Shown piece after piece: positions 16,312 to 25,584 of a DNA stretch of 64,000 bases. Position 1 is the stretch's first letter; each line of letters starts with the position of its first letter. Position numbers and translations under genes: made by a program. Location of the stretch: NCBI RefSeq assembly GCF_007858475.1, contig NZ_VIGX01000001.1, forward strand, positions 1 to 64,000, written 5' to 3'. The notes beneath the pieces were generated by a model. The model did no database searches. It had not been told where the DNA came from and worked only from the letters and a program-made list of their open reading frames with translations. Source of the stretch: Tsukamurella conjunctivitidis. Its GTDB lineage: Bacteria > Actinomycetota > Actinomycetes > Mycobacteriales > Mycobacteriaceae.

Positions 16312-18027
16312 ATGGCCGAGGAGAATTCGACGGGACCGGACGGCTTCGCGCCGGACGCGATCGTGGTGGGGGCCGGGCTCGCGGGTCTCGTGGCCGCGTA
16401 CGAACTCTCGCGGGCGGGCCGCAGGGTCCTGATCGTGGATCAGGAGAACCGCAACAACCTCGGCGGCCAGGCGTTCTGGAGCCTCGGCGGTCTGTTCCTG
16501 GTCGACTCACCCGAGCAACGCCGCCTCGGCATCAAGGACTCCTTCGAGCTGGCCTGGCAGGACTGGACCGGCTCGGCCGGTTTCGACCGCGAGGACGAGG
16601 ACCATTGGCCCCGGCAGTGGGCCCGCGCCTACGTCGAGTTCGCGACGCATCGCAAGCGCGACTACCTGCGGCGGCTCGGCCTCGGCTTCACCCCCGTCGT
16701 CGGCTGGGCCGAACGGGGCGGCGGCAGCGCAGACGGCCACGGCAACTCCGTGCCCCGCTTCCACCTCACCTGGGGCACGGGCCCAGAGGTGGTGCGGGTC
16801 TTCCGCGAGCCCGTCGAGCGGGCCGAGGCGCAGGGCCTGGTGCGCTTCGCCTTCCGGCATCGCGTGGACGAGCTGGTCACCGTCGGCGACGGAGTGATCG
16901 TGGGCGTGCGGGGCGCGGTCCTGGAGCCCACGGACCTCGAGCGTGGCGTCGCCAGCGGCCGGGAGACGATCGGCGAGTTCGAGTTCCGTGCGCCGACGGT
17001 CCTCGTGACCTCCGGCGGCATCGGCCACAACTTCGAGCTGATGCGCCGGTACTGGCCCACCGAGCGGCTCGGTCCGTTCCCGAAACACATGATCGCCGGC
17101 GTCCCCGCGCACGTCGACGGCCGCATGCTCGCGATCTCCGAGGCCGCGGGGGCGAACATCGTCAACCGCGACCGGGTCTGGGCCTACACCGAGGGCATCC
17201 ACAACTGGGACCCGATCTGGCCCGACCACGCGATCCGCATCATTCCGGGTCCGTCCTCCCTGTGGTTCGACGCGAACGGCAACCGCTTCGCGGCGCCGAA
17301 CTTCCCCGGCTTCGACACGAACGCGACGATGAAGGCGATCCTCGAGACCGGTTACGACTACTCGTGGTTCGTGCTCACCGAGACGATCATCGAGAAGGAG
17401 TTCGCGCTCTCGGGTTCGGAGCAGAACCCGGACATCACCGAGAAGGATCTGAAACTCGCTCTCGGCCGGGTGAAGTCGAAGGGGGCGCCGGGTCCCGTCG
17501 AGGCCTTCAAGCAGAACGGCGAGGACTTCGTGGTGGCCGACACGCTCGAGGAACTGGTGGCAGGTATGAACGCCATCGGGCGGGGCGGACACGTCGAGCT
17601 GGGGCGGCTGCGCAGCCAGATCGAGGCGCGTGACCGCGAGACCGCGAACGCCTTCAGCAAGGACGCGCAGCTCCAGGCGATGCACAATGCTCGGAACTAC
17701 CTGGGCGACAAGGTGGTGCGGGTCGCCAAACCGCACCGCATCCTGGACCCGGCGCACGGTCCGCTCATCGCGGTGCGGCTCAACATCCTCTCGCGCAAGA
17801 CCCTGGGCGGGCTCGAGACCGATCTCTCCGCACGCGTCCTCGGGGCCGACGGTGCGCCCGTGCCCGGCCTGTACGCGGCCGGCGAGGTCGCCGGCTTCGG
17901 CGGCGGCGGCGTGCACGGCTACAACGCGCTGGAGGGCACGTTCCTCGGCGGGTGCATATTCTCGGGTATGACGGCGGGCCGCGCAGCGGCGGCCGCCACC
18001 GGTGGACACAAGGGAGCGCAGGCGTGA
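16312..18027 (+). CDS. FAD-binding dehydrogenase, flavocytochrome c / KstD-like
   Basis: 571 residues. The N-terminal dinucleotide fold is AIVVGAGLAGLVAAYELSRAGRRVLIVDQE followed by GGQAFWSLGGLFLVDS; the C-terminal FAD contact is GLYAAGEVAGFGGGGVHGYNALEGTFLGGCIFSG. The middle contains VLVTSGGIGHN. This is the fumarate reductase/3-ketosteroid-dehydrogenase superfamily, and the long form with WARAYVEFATHRKRDYLRRLG resembles Rv0785-type FAD-binding dehydrogenases of unknown substrate. It overlaps the following SDR gene by four bases (GTGA), so both products likely act on one pathway, possibly a lipid or steroid-like ketone or alcohol. Control by the divergent TetR is inferred. Confidence 0.85.
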   Translation: MAEENSTGPDGFAPDAIVVGAGLAGLVAAYELSRAGRRVLIVDQENRNNLGGQAFWSLGGLFLVDSPEQRRLGIKDSFELAWQDWTGSAGFDREDEDHWPRQWARAYVEFATHRKRDYLRRLGLGFTPVVGWAERGGGSADGHGNSVPRFHLTWGTGPEVVRVFREPVERAEAQGLVRFAFRHRVDELVTVGDGVIVGVRGAVLEPTDLERGVASGRETIGEFEFRAPTVLVTSGGIGHNFELMRRYWPTERLGPFPKHMIAGVPAHVDGRMLAISEAAGANIVNRDRVWAYTEGIHNWDPIWPDHAIRIIPGPSSLWFDANGNRFAAPNFPGFDTNATMKAILETGYDYSWFVLTETIIEKEFALSGSEQNPDITEKDLKLALGRVKSKGAPGPVEAFKQNGEDFVVADTLEELVAGMNAIGRGGHVELGRLRSQIEARDRETANAFSKDAQLQAMHNARNYLGDKVVRVAKPHRILDPAHGPLIAVRLNILSRKTLGGLETDLSARVLGADGAPVPGLYAAGEVAGFGGGGVHGYNALEGTFLGGCIFSGMTAGRAAAAATGGHKGAQA

Positions 18028-18830
18028 GCGAACGAACGGCATTGGTGACCGGGGCGACCTCCGGCATCGGCTACGAGACGGCGAAGCTGCTGGTGCAGAA
18101 GGGCTATCGGGTCCTCGGTACCAGCCGCGACCCCGAGACCATCGCACCGGCCAAGCGGATCCCCGGCGTGGAGTACCTGGCGCTGGACCTCGCCGATCGC
18201 GAGTCCGTGGCCGCGTGCGCCGCGGCCGCGGGTGCCATCGACGTCGTGGTCAACAACGCGGGCGAGAGCCAGTCCGGGCCCCTGGAGGAGCTCCCCGCGG
18301 ACGCGGTCGACCGGCTCTTCCAGACCAACGTCTTCGGCGCGGTGCAGCTCACTCAGCGGCTGCTGCCCTCGATGCGTGAGCGGCGGTACGGCCGCGTGAT
18401 CATGGTCGGTTCGATGCTCGCCAGCTTCCCACTGGCCTACCGCGGTTCGTACGTGGCGGCGAAGGCCGCGCTCAAGGGCTTCGCTTCCGCGGCCCGGCAG
18501 GAACTCTCGCCCTTCGGGGTGTGGGTCTCCACCGTGGAGCCCGGCTCGATCGCCACGGGCATCGGTGAGCGTCGCACCAAGTACGTCGCCGATGACTCGG
18601 TGTACCGCAACGACTTCGACACGATGATCGAGAACCTCGATGCGAATGAGCGGGCGGGCATCACCCCCGCGCAGGTGGCGGAGGTCATCGTGAAGGCGAT
18701 CGAGGCCGACAGGCCGCGGGAGTTCTACGCGGTGGGCAGCAACGCTCCGTTGGTCTTCCTGCTGAAGCGGCTCGTGCCGGTGGAAGTCGTCTCGTCGATC
18801 GTCGCGCGGAGGCACGGCCTCAAGCGATAG
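18024..18830 (+). CDS. Short-chain dehydrogenase/reductase
   Basis: 268 residues, GTG 18024 overlapping the preceding stop. NAD(P) motif ALVTGATSGIGYETAKLL, then VVNNAGESQSGPLEEL, catalytic Ser in VIMVGSMLASFPL and YVAAKAALKGFASAARQEL with the normal YxxxK. SRDPE after strand 2 suggests NADP. The C-terminal part (VEPGSIATGIGERRTKY) fits the classical SDR family similar to oxidoreductases of retinol or steroid type. It is the second gene of the TetR-controlled pair. Confidence 0.88.
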   Translation: MSERTALVTGATSGIGYETAKLLVQKGYRVLGTSRDPETIAPAKRIPGVEYLALDLADRESVAACAAAAGAIDVVVNNAGESQSGPLEELPADAVDRLFQTNVFGAVQLTQRLLPSMRERRYGRVIMVGSMLASFPLAYRGSYVAAKAALKGFASAARQELSPFGVWVSTVEPGSIATGIGERRTKYVADDSVYRNDFDTMIENLDANERAGITPAQVAEVIVKAIEADRPREFYAVGSNAPLVFLLKRLVPVEVVSSIVARRHGLKR

Positions 18831-18843
18831 CCCGTCCCGGGTC

Positions 18844-18863
18844 GTCGGGACATTCGTCCCTAG
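18844..18863. promoter_or_regulatory. DosR/DevR-like box upstream of flavohemoglobin gene
   Basis: GGGAC and GTCCC are spaced by four bases and flanked by TC on the left. Against the published mycobacterial consensus TTSGGGACTWWAGTCCCSAA it matches at 15 of 20 positions by my count. It ends 69 bp before the hmp-like ATG. An imperfect palindrome with CTAC and GTAG ends lies at 18877-18895, covering a TACATA -10-like element. DosR responds to NO, CO and low oxygen, which fits an NO-detoxifying target. Confidence 0.5.
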
Positions 18864-18931
18864 CCGGGGCGGGTATCTACTACATAACGTCGTAGTGGAC
18901 AGAATCCCTCCGGCCCGAGGACCGATGCCCC

Positions 18932-20098
18932 ATGCTCACCGACGATCAGTGCACCATCATCCGTGACACCCTTCCCGCGGTGGGAGGCGCCATCGATGAG
19001 ATCACCCCGATCTTCTACCGCCGCTTGTTCGACGCCCACCCGGCACTCGAGCGCGACCTGTTCAACCGCGGCAATCAGGCGGTCGGCGCGCAGCAGCGCT
19101 CACTGGCCGCCTCGATCGCGATGTACGCCACCGCGGTCGTCGATGACGAGATCTCCGCGCGGTCGATGCTCGAGCGGGTCGCCAACAAGCACGCCTCGCT
19201 CGGCGTCGCGCCCGACCAGTACCCGATCGTCCACGAGCATCTGTTCGCGGCGATCGCACAGGTGCTCGGAGCCGCTGTCACGCCGGCGGTTGCGGAGGCG
19301 TGGACAGCGCTCTACTGGCAACTCGCCGACGAGCTGATCGCCCTGGAGAAGGGCCTCTACGAGGCGGCGGCGGTCACCCCGGAGAGCGTGTGGCGCACCG
19401 TCGTCGTGGCCGAGCGCCGGCAGGAGACCCCGCACGTCGTGGCGTTCGTGCTCGCGGACCCCGCCGGCGCGGAGTTGCCGGACTTCCTTCCCGGGCAGTA
19501 CGTCTCGATCGCCGTCGAGCTACCCGACGGCGCCCGTCAGATCCGGCAGTACAGCGTGTCCCGTGGCGGCGACGGGCGCTGGAGGATCGGTGTGCGCCGC
19601 GACGGCGAGGTGTCGTCGTACCTCCACGAGTACGCCTTCGAGGGGACGCTGCTGCAGTCGTCGCCGCCCTTCGGCGACATCGTGCTCGACAGCGATCCGG
19701 CGGTGCCGCTGGTCCTCGCATCGGCGGGGATCGGCATCACGCCCGTCCTGGGCATGCTCTACCACCTCGCGGAGGAGGGCGCCGGCCGCGAGGTTCTCGT
19801 CGCGCATGCCGACCGCACCCGTGCCACGCACGCGCACAGGACCGAACTCGTGGAGCTGGTCGCCCGGATTCCGAAGGCCTCGCTGCGCACGTGGTACGAC
19901 GAGCTGCCGGCCGGATACCCGCTGGGCGACGGGGAGTCACTGGGCCGAATGGAGGTCGGCGACCTGCGGATCCCCGAGGCCGCGCACGCCTACCTCTGCG
20001 GTCCGCTGCCCTTCATGTCCGGCGTCGCGGATCAGTTGGCGGCCGTGGGCGTCCCGCGCGAGCGGGTGTGGTTCGAGGCCTTCACGCCGTCCGTGTGA
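18932..20098 (+). CDS. hmp: Flavohemoglobin (nitric oxide dioxygenase)
   Basis: 388 residues. The globin domain (1-140) starts MLTDDQCTIIRDTLPAVGGAIDEITPIFYRRLF with the B10 Tyr region, and the proximal heme His is in VANKHASLGV. The FAD domain follows (DFLPGQYVSIAV, RQYSVSRG), then the NAD domain with LASAGIGITPVLGMLYHL and YLCGPLPFMSGVADQL, ending VWFEAF. The complete architecture supports oxidation of NO to nitrate with NADH. It is monocistronic; its end overlaps the convergent MocR gene by 17 bp. The DosR-like box upstream suggests induction by NO or hypoxia. Confidence 0.92.
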   Translation: MLTDDQCTIIRDTLPAVGGAIDEITPIFYRRLFDAHPALERDLFNRGNQAVGAQQRSLAASIAMYATAVVDDEISARSMLERVANKHASLGVAPDQYPIVHEHLFAAIAQVLGAAVTPAVAEAWTALYWQLADELIALEKGLYEAAAVTPESVWRTVVVAERRQETPHVVAFVLADPAGAELPDFLPGQYVSIAVELPDGARQIRQYSVSRGGDGRWRIGVRRDGEVSSYLHEYAFEGTLLQSSPPFGDIVLDSDPAVPLVLASAGIGITPVLGMLYHLAEEGAGREVLVAHADRTRATHAHRTELVELVARIPKASLRTWYDELPAGYPLGDGESLGRMEVGDLRIPEAAHAYLCGPLPFMSGVADQLAAVGVPRERVWFEAFTPSV

Positions 20099-21494
20099 TC
20101 GCCGCCTGCAGGATCGCGGCCGCCTCGGGGAAGCGCTCGGGGTGCGGCCCGGCGTAGGCCAGCCGGAGGTGGTTGCCGGTGGGCTCGGCGGGGAACCACT
20201 CGTCGCCGGGACCCACGACGAGCCCGTCCCGGCGACACCGGTCGACCACCGCGTCGAGGTCGACCTCGTCGGGCAGGCGTGCCCACAGGGCGAGCCCGCC
20301 GCGGGGGACGGCCTCCACGGCGATCGCCGGCGCGTGCTCGTGCAGGGAGCGCAGCAACAGGTCCCTGCGCTCGCCGAGGCTGCGTCCGAGACGCCGCAGG
20401 TGCGCGCGCCACGCCGGGGTGGTGACCACGTCGAGCGCCACGGACTGCAGCACCCCGCTCACGTACATCGCATCGGCCTGGGTGTCGGCGAGGATGCGCT
20501 CGCGGGCCGGCCCTCGGGCGATCACCGCGGCGACCCGCACCGCCGGGGCCACGCTCTTGCTCAGCGACCGCACGTAGACCACGTGACCGGCGTCGTCCCG
20601 CGCCGCGAGGGGGACCGGTGCGGTGTCGATCCCGAAGTCGCGCGCGTAGTCGTCCTCGATCAGGAAGGCTCCGGCCTCACGAACGGCGTCGAGGACCGCG
20701 CCGGCGCGATCGGAGTCCCAGACCGCGCCCGTCGGGCTCGCGAACGCCGGCTGCGCGTAGAAGGCCCGCGCCCCGGTGTCGGCGAACACGCGCCGGACCA
20801 CATCGGGATCCGGGCCCGACGGACCGCTCGGTACGGGCACCACCTCGACGCCGGCCTGCTCCGCGGCCAGGATCGCGCCCCAGTAGGTGGGGGATTCCAT
20901 GACGAGCGGCCGGCCCGCCCCCACCAGCGCGCGGAACGCGGTCAGGAGTGCCCCCTGGCTGCCGGGGGTCACCACGACATCGCGGGCGCCCACGGGGCCC
21001 ACACCCGCGGGCGTGAGTGCGGCGAGCTCCGCGGCGAACCAGGACCGCAGCTCCGGGACTCCCGCGATCGGTGGCCGGCCGAGGAGCGCTTCGCTTCGGG
21101 ACGCCCGGGCCAGCGCCGGCCGCACGAGACGTTCGGGTAGCAGTTCGCGGGCGGGGTAGCCGGAGTGGAGGCCGATGGCGTCGCCGTCCGACGGTTGGAG
21201 CGCCGTGGACGAGGCCGGTTTGCGCCGCCCCGTCGCTCCGAGCGCCGCCGTCTGCCACCCGAGGTCGACGGGGCGTGTTGCGCGCTCGACTCGTGCGAAA
21301 GACCCGATACCAGGGCGGGTCTCGATCTCGCCGAGCGCGGTGAGGGAGCGCAGGGCCTGCTGCACGGTGACGGGGCTGACCCGGTGCTCGGCGACGAGCG
21401 TGCGCGTCGACGGCAGCTTGGCGCCCGGGGGCGCCGCGGCGATCCACGCGCGCAGCGCTGTCGTCAGCCGAGCGCCACTGCTATCGTTGGACAT
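20082..21494 (-). CDS. MocR/PdxR family regulator: GntR winged helix fused to PLP aminotransferase
   Basis: 470 residues. The N-terminal GntR-type domain (1-75) includes GAKLPSTRTLVAEHRVSPVTVQQALRSLTALGEIETRPG. A class I aminotransferase-like domain follows, with VVVTPGSQGALLTAFRAL, ESPTYWGAI and the PLP Lys in VRSLSKSVAP. Such proteins sense PLP or amino compounds and activate or repress a neighbouring gene, here most likely the divergent EamA exporter. The start ATG (21494-21492) and the exporter's first ATG share the bases CATG on opposite strands. For the exporter a later GTG (21532) is more practical. Confidence 0.88.
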   Translation of the reverse strand: MSNDSSGARLTTALRAWIAAAPPGAKLPSTRTLVAEHRVSPVTVQQALRSLTALGEIETRPGIGSFARVERATRPVDLGWQTAALGATGRRKPASSTALQPSDGDAIGLHSGYPARELLPERLVRPALARASRSEALLGRPPIAGVPELRSWFAAELAALTPAGVGPVGARDVVVTPGSQGALLTAFRALVGAGRPLVMESPTYWGAILAAEQAGVEVVPVPSGPSGPDPDVVRRVFADTGARAFYAQPAFASPTGAVWDSDRAGAVLDAVREAGAFLIEDDYARDFGIDTAPVPLAARDDAGHVVYVRSLSKSVAPAVRVAAVIARGPARERILADTQADAMYVSGVLQSVALDVVTTPAWRAHLRRLGRSLGERRDLLLRSLHEHAPAIAVEAVPRGGLALWARLPDEVDLDAVVDRCRRDGLVVGPGDEWFPAEPTGNHLRLAYAGPHPERFPEAAAILQAAITRTA

Positions 21495-21508
21495 GAATCA
21501 ACATGATA
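21482..21508. promoter_or_regulatory. Inverted repeat between MocR and EamA genes, candidate operator
   Basis: TATCGTTG on the plus strand and TATCATGTTG on the minus strand face each other across the overlapping start codons. Direct repeats ACATGAATCA and ACATGATAGC lie in the same stretch. MocR proteins bind repeats next to their own promoter, so this is the likely site. Both strands' promoters must be very close, implying leaderless mRNA for at least one gene. Confidence 0.35.
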
Positions 21509-22455
21509 GCGCTACTCTCCATCGAACGCCGGTGATACCGGGTGCGGTTCCGGCGCGCGCCGGCCTGCTGTGGGGCCTCCTCGGCGTACTCGCCTTCTCG
21601 TTCACCGTGCCGTTCACACGCGTCGCCGTCGCCGACGGCGGCCTGCCGCCGTTGTTCGTCGGCGCGGGACGTGCGCTGATCGCGGCCGCACTCGCGGCGA
21701 TCGCGCTCATCGTCACGCGGCAGGCGCTGCCGCAGGGGAGGCAGTGGTTCCGGGTCTGCATCGTCGCCGTCGGCGTGGTGATCGGCTTCCCCGTCCTGAC
21801 CTCGTTCGCGCTGACCACCGCGTCGGCCTCGCACGGCGCCGTGGTGATCGCGCTGCTGCCCGCGGCGACGGCCGTGGCCGCGGTGGGGCGGACGGGGGAG
21901 CGGCCGCGCCCGGCGTTCTGGGGCGCGGTGGCGGTCGGCGCGGTGTGCGCCGTGGCCTTCGCCGTGGTGCAGGGCGGCGGCATCGGGTCCGTGCACCTGT
22001 CCGACCTGCTGTTGTTCGGCGCAGTGGTCGCTGCGGCGATCGGGTACGCGGAGGGCGGGCTCCTCTCGCGAGAACTCGGCGCCTGGCAGACGATCTCGTG
22101 GGCCCTGGTGGTGGCTTCGCCGGTGATGCTCGCGCTCACGGCGTTCAGCGCGCGGGACGGTGTCAGCGGAACGGCGTCCGGCTGGTGGGCCTTCGCCTAC
22201 CTCGGTGTGGTGAGCATGTTCCTGGGATTCTTCGCCTGGTACCGAGGACTGGCGATCGGCCCGATGGCAACGGTCAGTCAGGTCCAGCTCGCCCAGCCCG
22301 TCTTCGGGATCGCCTGGGCCGCACTTCTGCTCGGGGAGTCGATCGGCTGGTCGACGGTGCTCGGCGGCCTCGCCGTCATCGCCGCCGCGACGCTTGCCGT
22401 CCGCACGCGCGCGACGAGGGCGGTCAGCGCAGGTCCAGCAGTTCGCGAACGGTGA
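21493..22455 (+). CDS. EamA family (DMT) transporter
   Basis: 320 residues if ATG 21493 is used, 307 from GTG 21532 (VIPGAVPARAGLLWGLLG), which would leave 37 bp to the divergent regulator. Ten hydrophobic segments form two EamA repeats: WGLLGVLAFSFTVPFTRVAV and HGAVVIALLPAATAVAAV in the first, WWAFAYLGVVSMFLGFFAWYRGLAIG and LAQPVFGIAWAALLLGESIG in the second. Pairing with a MocR regulator points to export of an amino acid or vitamin B6-related compound, by inference. The 3' end overlaps the convergent deacetylase gene by 32 bp. Confidence 0.85.
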   Translation: MNQHDSATLHRTPVIPGAVPARAGLLWGLLGVLAFSFTVPFTRVAVADGGLPPLFVGAGRALIAAALAAIALIVTRQALPQGRQWFRVCIVAVGVVIGFPVLTSFALTTASASHGAVVIALLPAATAVAAVGRTGERPRPAFWGAVAVGAVCAVAFAVVQGGGIGSVHLSDLLLFGAVVAAAIGYAEGGLLSRELGAWQTISWALVVASPVMLALTAFSARDGVSGTASGWWAFAYLGVVSMFLGFFAWYRGLAIGPMATVSQVQLAQPVFGIAWAALLLGESIGWSTVLGGLAVIAAATLAVRTRATRAVSAGPAVRER

Positions 22456-23146
22456 CGAAGCGGTAGCCGTCCGCGCGCAGCCGTTCGATGATCCGGGGCA
22501 GCGCCTCGCGGTCGGCGCGGCACGCCTCCGCGCAGAACGGGTGCAGCAGCACGATCGATCCGGGCCGCGTGTGATCGAGGGTGTACCGCTCGATGCCGCC
22601 GGCGTCGCCCGCGTGGAAGGTGTCGGGCTCGACGTCCCAGGTCACCGTCGTCACGCCACGGCGGGCGAGCTCCCAGGGCAGGACCACCAGCTTCTTGCCG
22701 TACGGAGGGCGGAAGGTGATGGGACCCTCGTAGCCGGCGGCCCGGATCAACGCGTCGGTGCGGTCGAGCTCGGATCGCACGAACCCGGGTGCCTCGTTCG
22801 TCCCCACCATCCGCCTGTGGCCGAAGGTGTGGTTGCCCAGCTCGTGCCCCGCGGCGACCATGCGTCGACCGAGGTCGGGCGCCTGCTCGAGCTCCGAACC
22901 CAGAGCGTAGAAGGTGCCCTTCACGTCGTACCGGGCGAGCGTGTCGAGGACCTCGGCCGTCGCTGCGGTCGGGGCGTCGTCGAAGGTGAGCGCTACGACG
23001 CGCTCGGAGGTCTCGACGCGATCGACGAGGTCGCCGAAGAACTGGAACGAACGCGACTTGCTCACCTGCAGAAGTCCGTACAGCACGGCGGCCGTGCACA
23101 GGAGCACGGCCGCCGCGATGATCAGGCGCCTGCGGGCGGACCGCAT
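22424..23146 (-). CDS. Polysaccharide deacetylase family protein, membrane-anchored
   Basis: 240 residues from ATG 23146. The N-terminus is an uncleaved-looking signal anchor (RRRLIIAAAVLLCTAAVLYGLL). The NodB domain shows motif 1 VVALTFDDAPT (second Asp binds metal; DAP instead of the common DGP), motif 2 GNHTFGHRRM with the two zinc His residues, motif 3 TFRPPYGKK, and the later TVTWDVEPDTF and VLLHPF. It probably deacetylates peptidoglycan or another envelope polysaccharide outside the membrane. It starts seven bases after the leuA stop and may be cotranscribed with leuA, although no functional link is obvious. Confidence 0.85.
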   Translation of the reverse strand: MRSARRRLIIAAAVLLCTAAVLYGLLQVSKSRSFQFFGDLVDRVETSERVVALTFDDAPTAATAEVLDTLARYDVKGTFYALGSELEQAPDLGRRMVAAGHELGNHTFGHRRMVGTNEAPGFVRSELDRTDALIRAAGYEGPITFRPPYGKKLVVLPWELARRGVTTVTWDVEPDTFHAGDAGGIERYTLDHTRPGSIVLLHPFCAEACRADREALPRIIERLRADGYRFVTVRELLDLR

Positions 23147-23153
23147 GCGGAGG

Positions 23154-25154
<2,001 letters not shown>

Positions 25155-25199
25155 TCAGACCCCGCCGCGGCAACCGAGGAGAAGAGCGCGCCACTGCAC
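25155..25199 (-). CDS. leuA leader peptide (14 residues, three consecutive Leu)
   Basis: From GTG 25199 the frame reads V-Q-W-R-A-L-L-L-G-C-R-G-G-V and stops at TGA 25155. Leu codons are CTT CTC CTC. A TACATT -10 element lies at 25206-25211, six bases before the GTG, so the mRNA would begin at or next to the start codon (leaderless). Short peptides with Leu runs precede leuA in other actinobacteria, where attenuation by leucine has been proposed. The Leu run, the position and the stems downstream support it; expression is not proven. Confidence 0.5.
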   Translation of the reverse strand: MQWRALLLGCRGGV

Positions 25200-25205
25200 G
25201 CCTCG

Positions 25206-25226
25206 AATGTAGCGCACGATCGTGCG
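25206..25226 (-). promoter_or_regulatory. leuA promoter with 14-bp palindrome next to the -10 element
   Basis: The -10 hexamer is TACATT (minus strand, 25211-25206). Directly upstream is the perfect palindrome CGCACGATCGTGCG at 25213-25226, occupying the spacer between -10 and -35. This location suits a repressor operator. No -35 of good quality is seen, so an activator or extended contact is also possible. Confidence 0.4.
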
Positions 25227-25493
25227 AGCCGGTACCCGGCCGTCACCATCGGACGTCCGCGGCCGGCCGACCGCGAAACGCCCCACGCCCGCCCGGGCAC
25301 CGCTCCGCAGACCGTCGACTCCACGGGCGGCTGTGATCCACGCTACTGCAATGTCGGATCGTGAACTCAAAACTGGACATGGCGGCGGTGAATCCTGAGA
25401 AACCTGCTGGATGCCGCACCTGTTCCTGAACCTTCTTGGGGGCTAACCGTTCGACCTGCGGTGTTTCTGTGACCTTCGCTCACGGGAATTCCG
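25227..25493. other. Intergenic region between divergent leuA and NRPS operons
   Basis: About 270 bp between the leuA promoter and the NRPS promoter region. Base composition is slightly lower in G+C toward the NRPS side. A GGCTAACC element at 25441-25448 resembles half of an iron box, but the full 19-bp match is only about 10 positions, so I do not call it. No convincing gene or RNA is seen. Confidence 0.5.
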
Positions 25494-25564
25494 GTTGAAG
25501 ATGTTGCAATTTCAACGCACCGCTCCCTACAATTCTGCGATTGCAACCGTTGTGCGTTGTGATC
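25494..25564 (+). promoter_or_regulatory. Candidate promoter and repeats of the NRPS operon
   Basis: A sigma-70-type promoter is visible: -35 TTGCAA (25504-25509), 18-bp spacer, -10 TACAAT (25528-25533), giving a 5' leader of about 45 bases to GTG 25585. An inverted repeat GTTGAA / TTCAAC with 11-bp spacing (25494-25516) encloses the -35. A second, imperfect one (GATTGCAAC / GTTGTGATC, 7 of 9, at 25539-25564) lies at the start of the transcript. Two inverted repeats around a good promoter suggest control by a dimeric repressor not encoded nearby. Confidence 0.5.
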
Positions 25565-25584
25565 GTGATGCAGAGGAGAGCTTG

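Noticed and set aside
25430-25449. GGCTAACC near the NRPS gene as an IdeR iron box
   Set aside because: Only about 10 of 19 positions match the consensus; the left half is missing.
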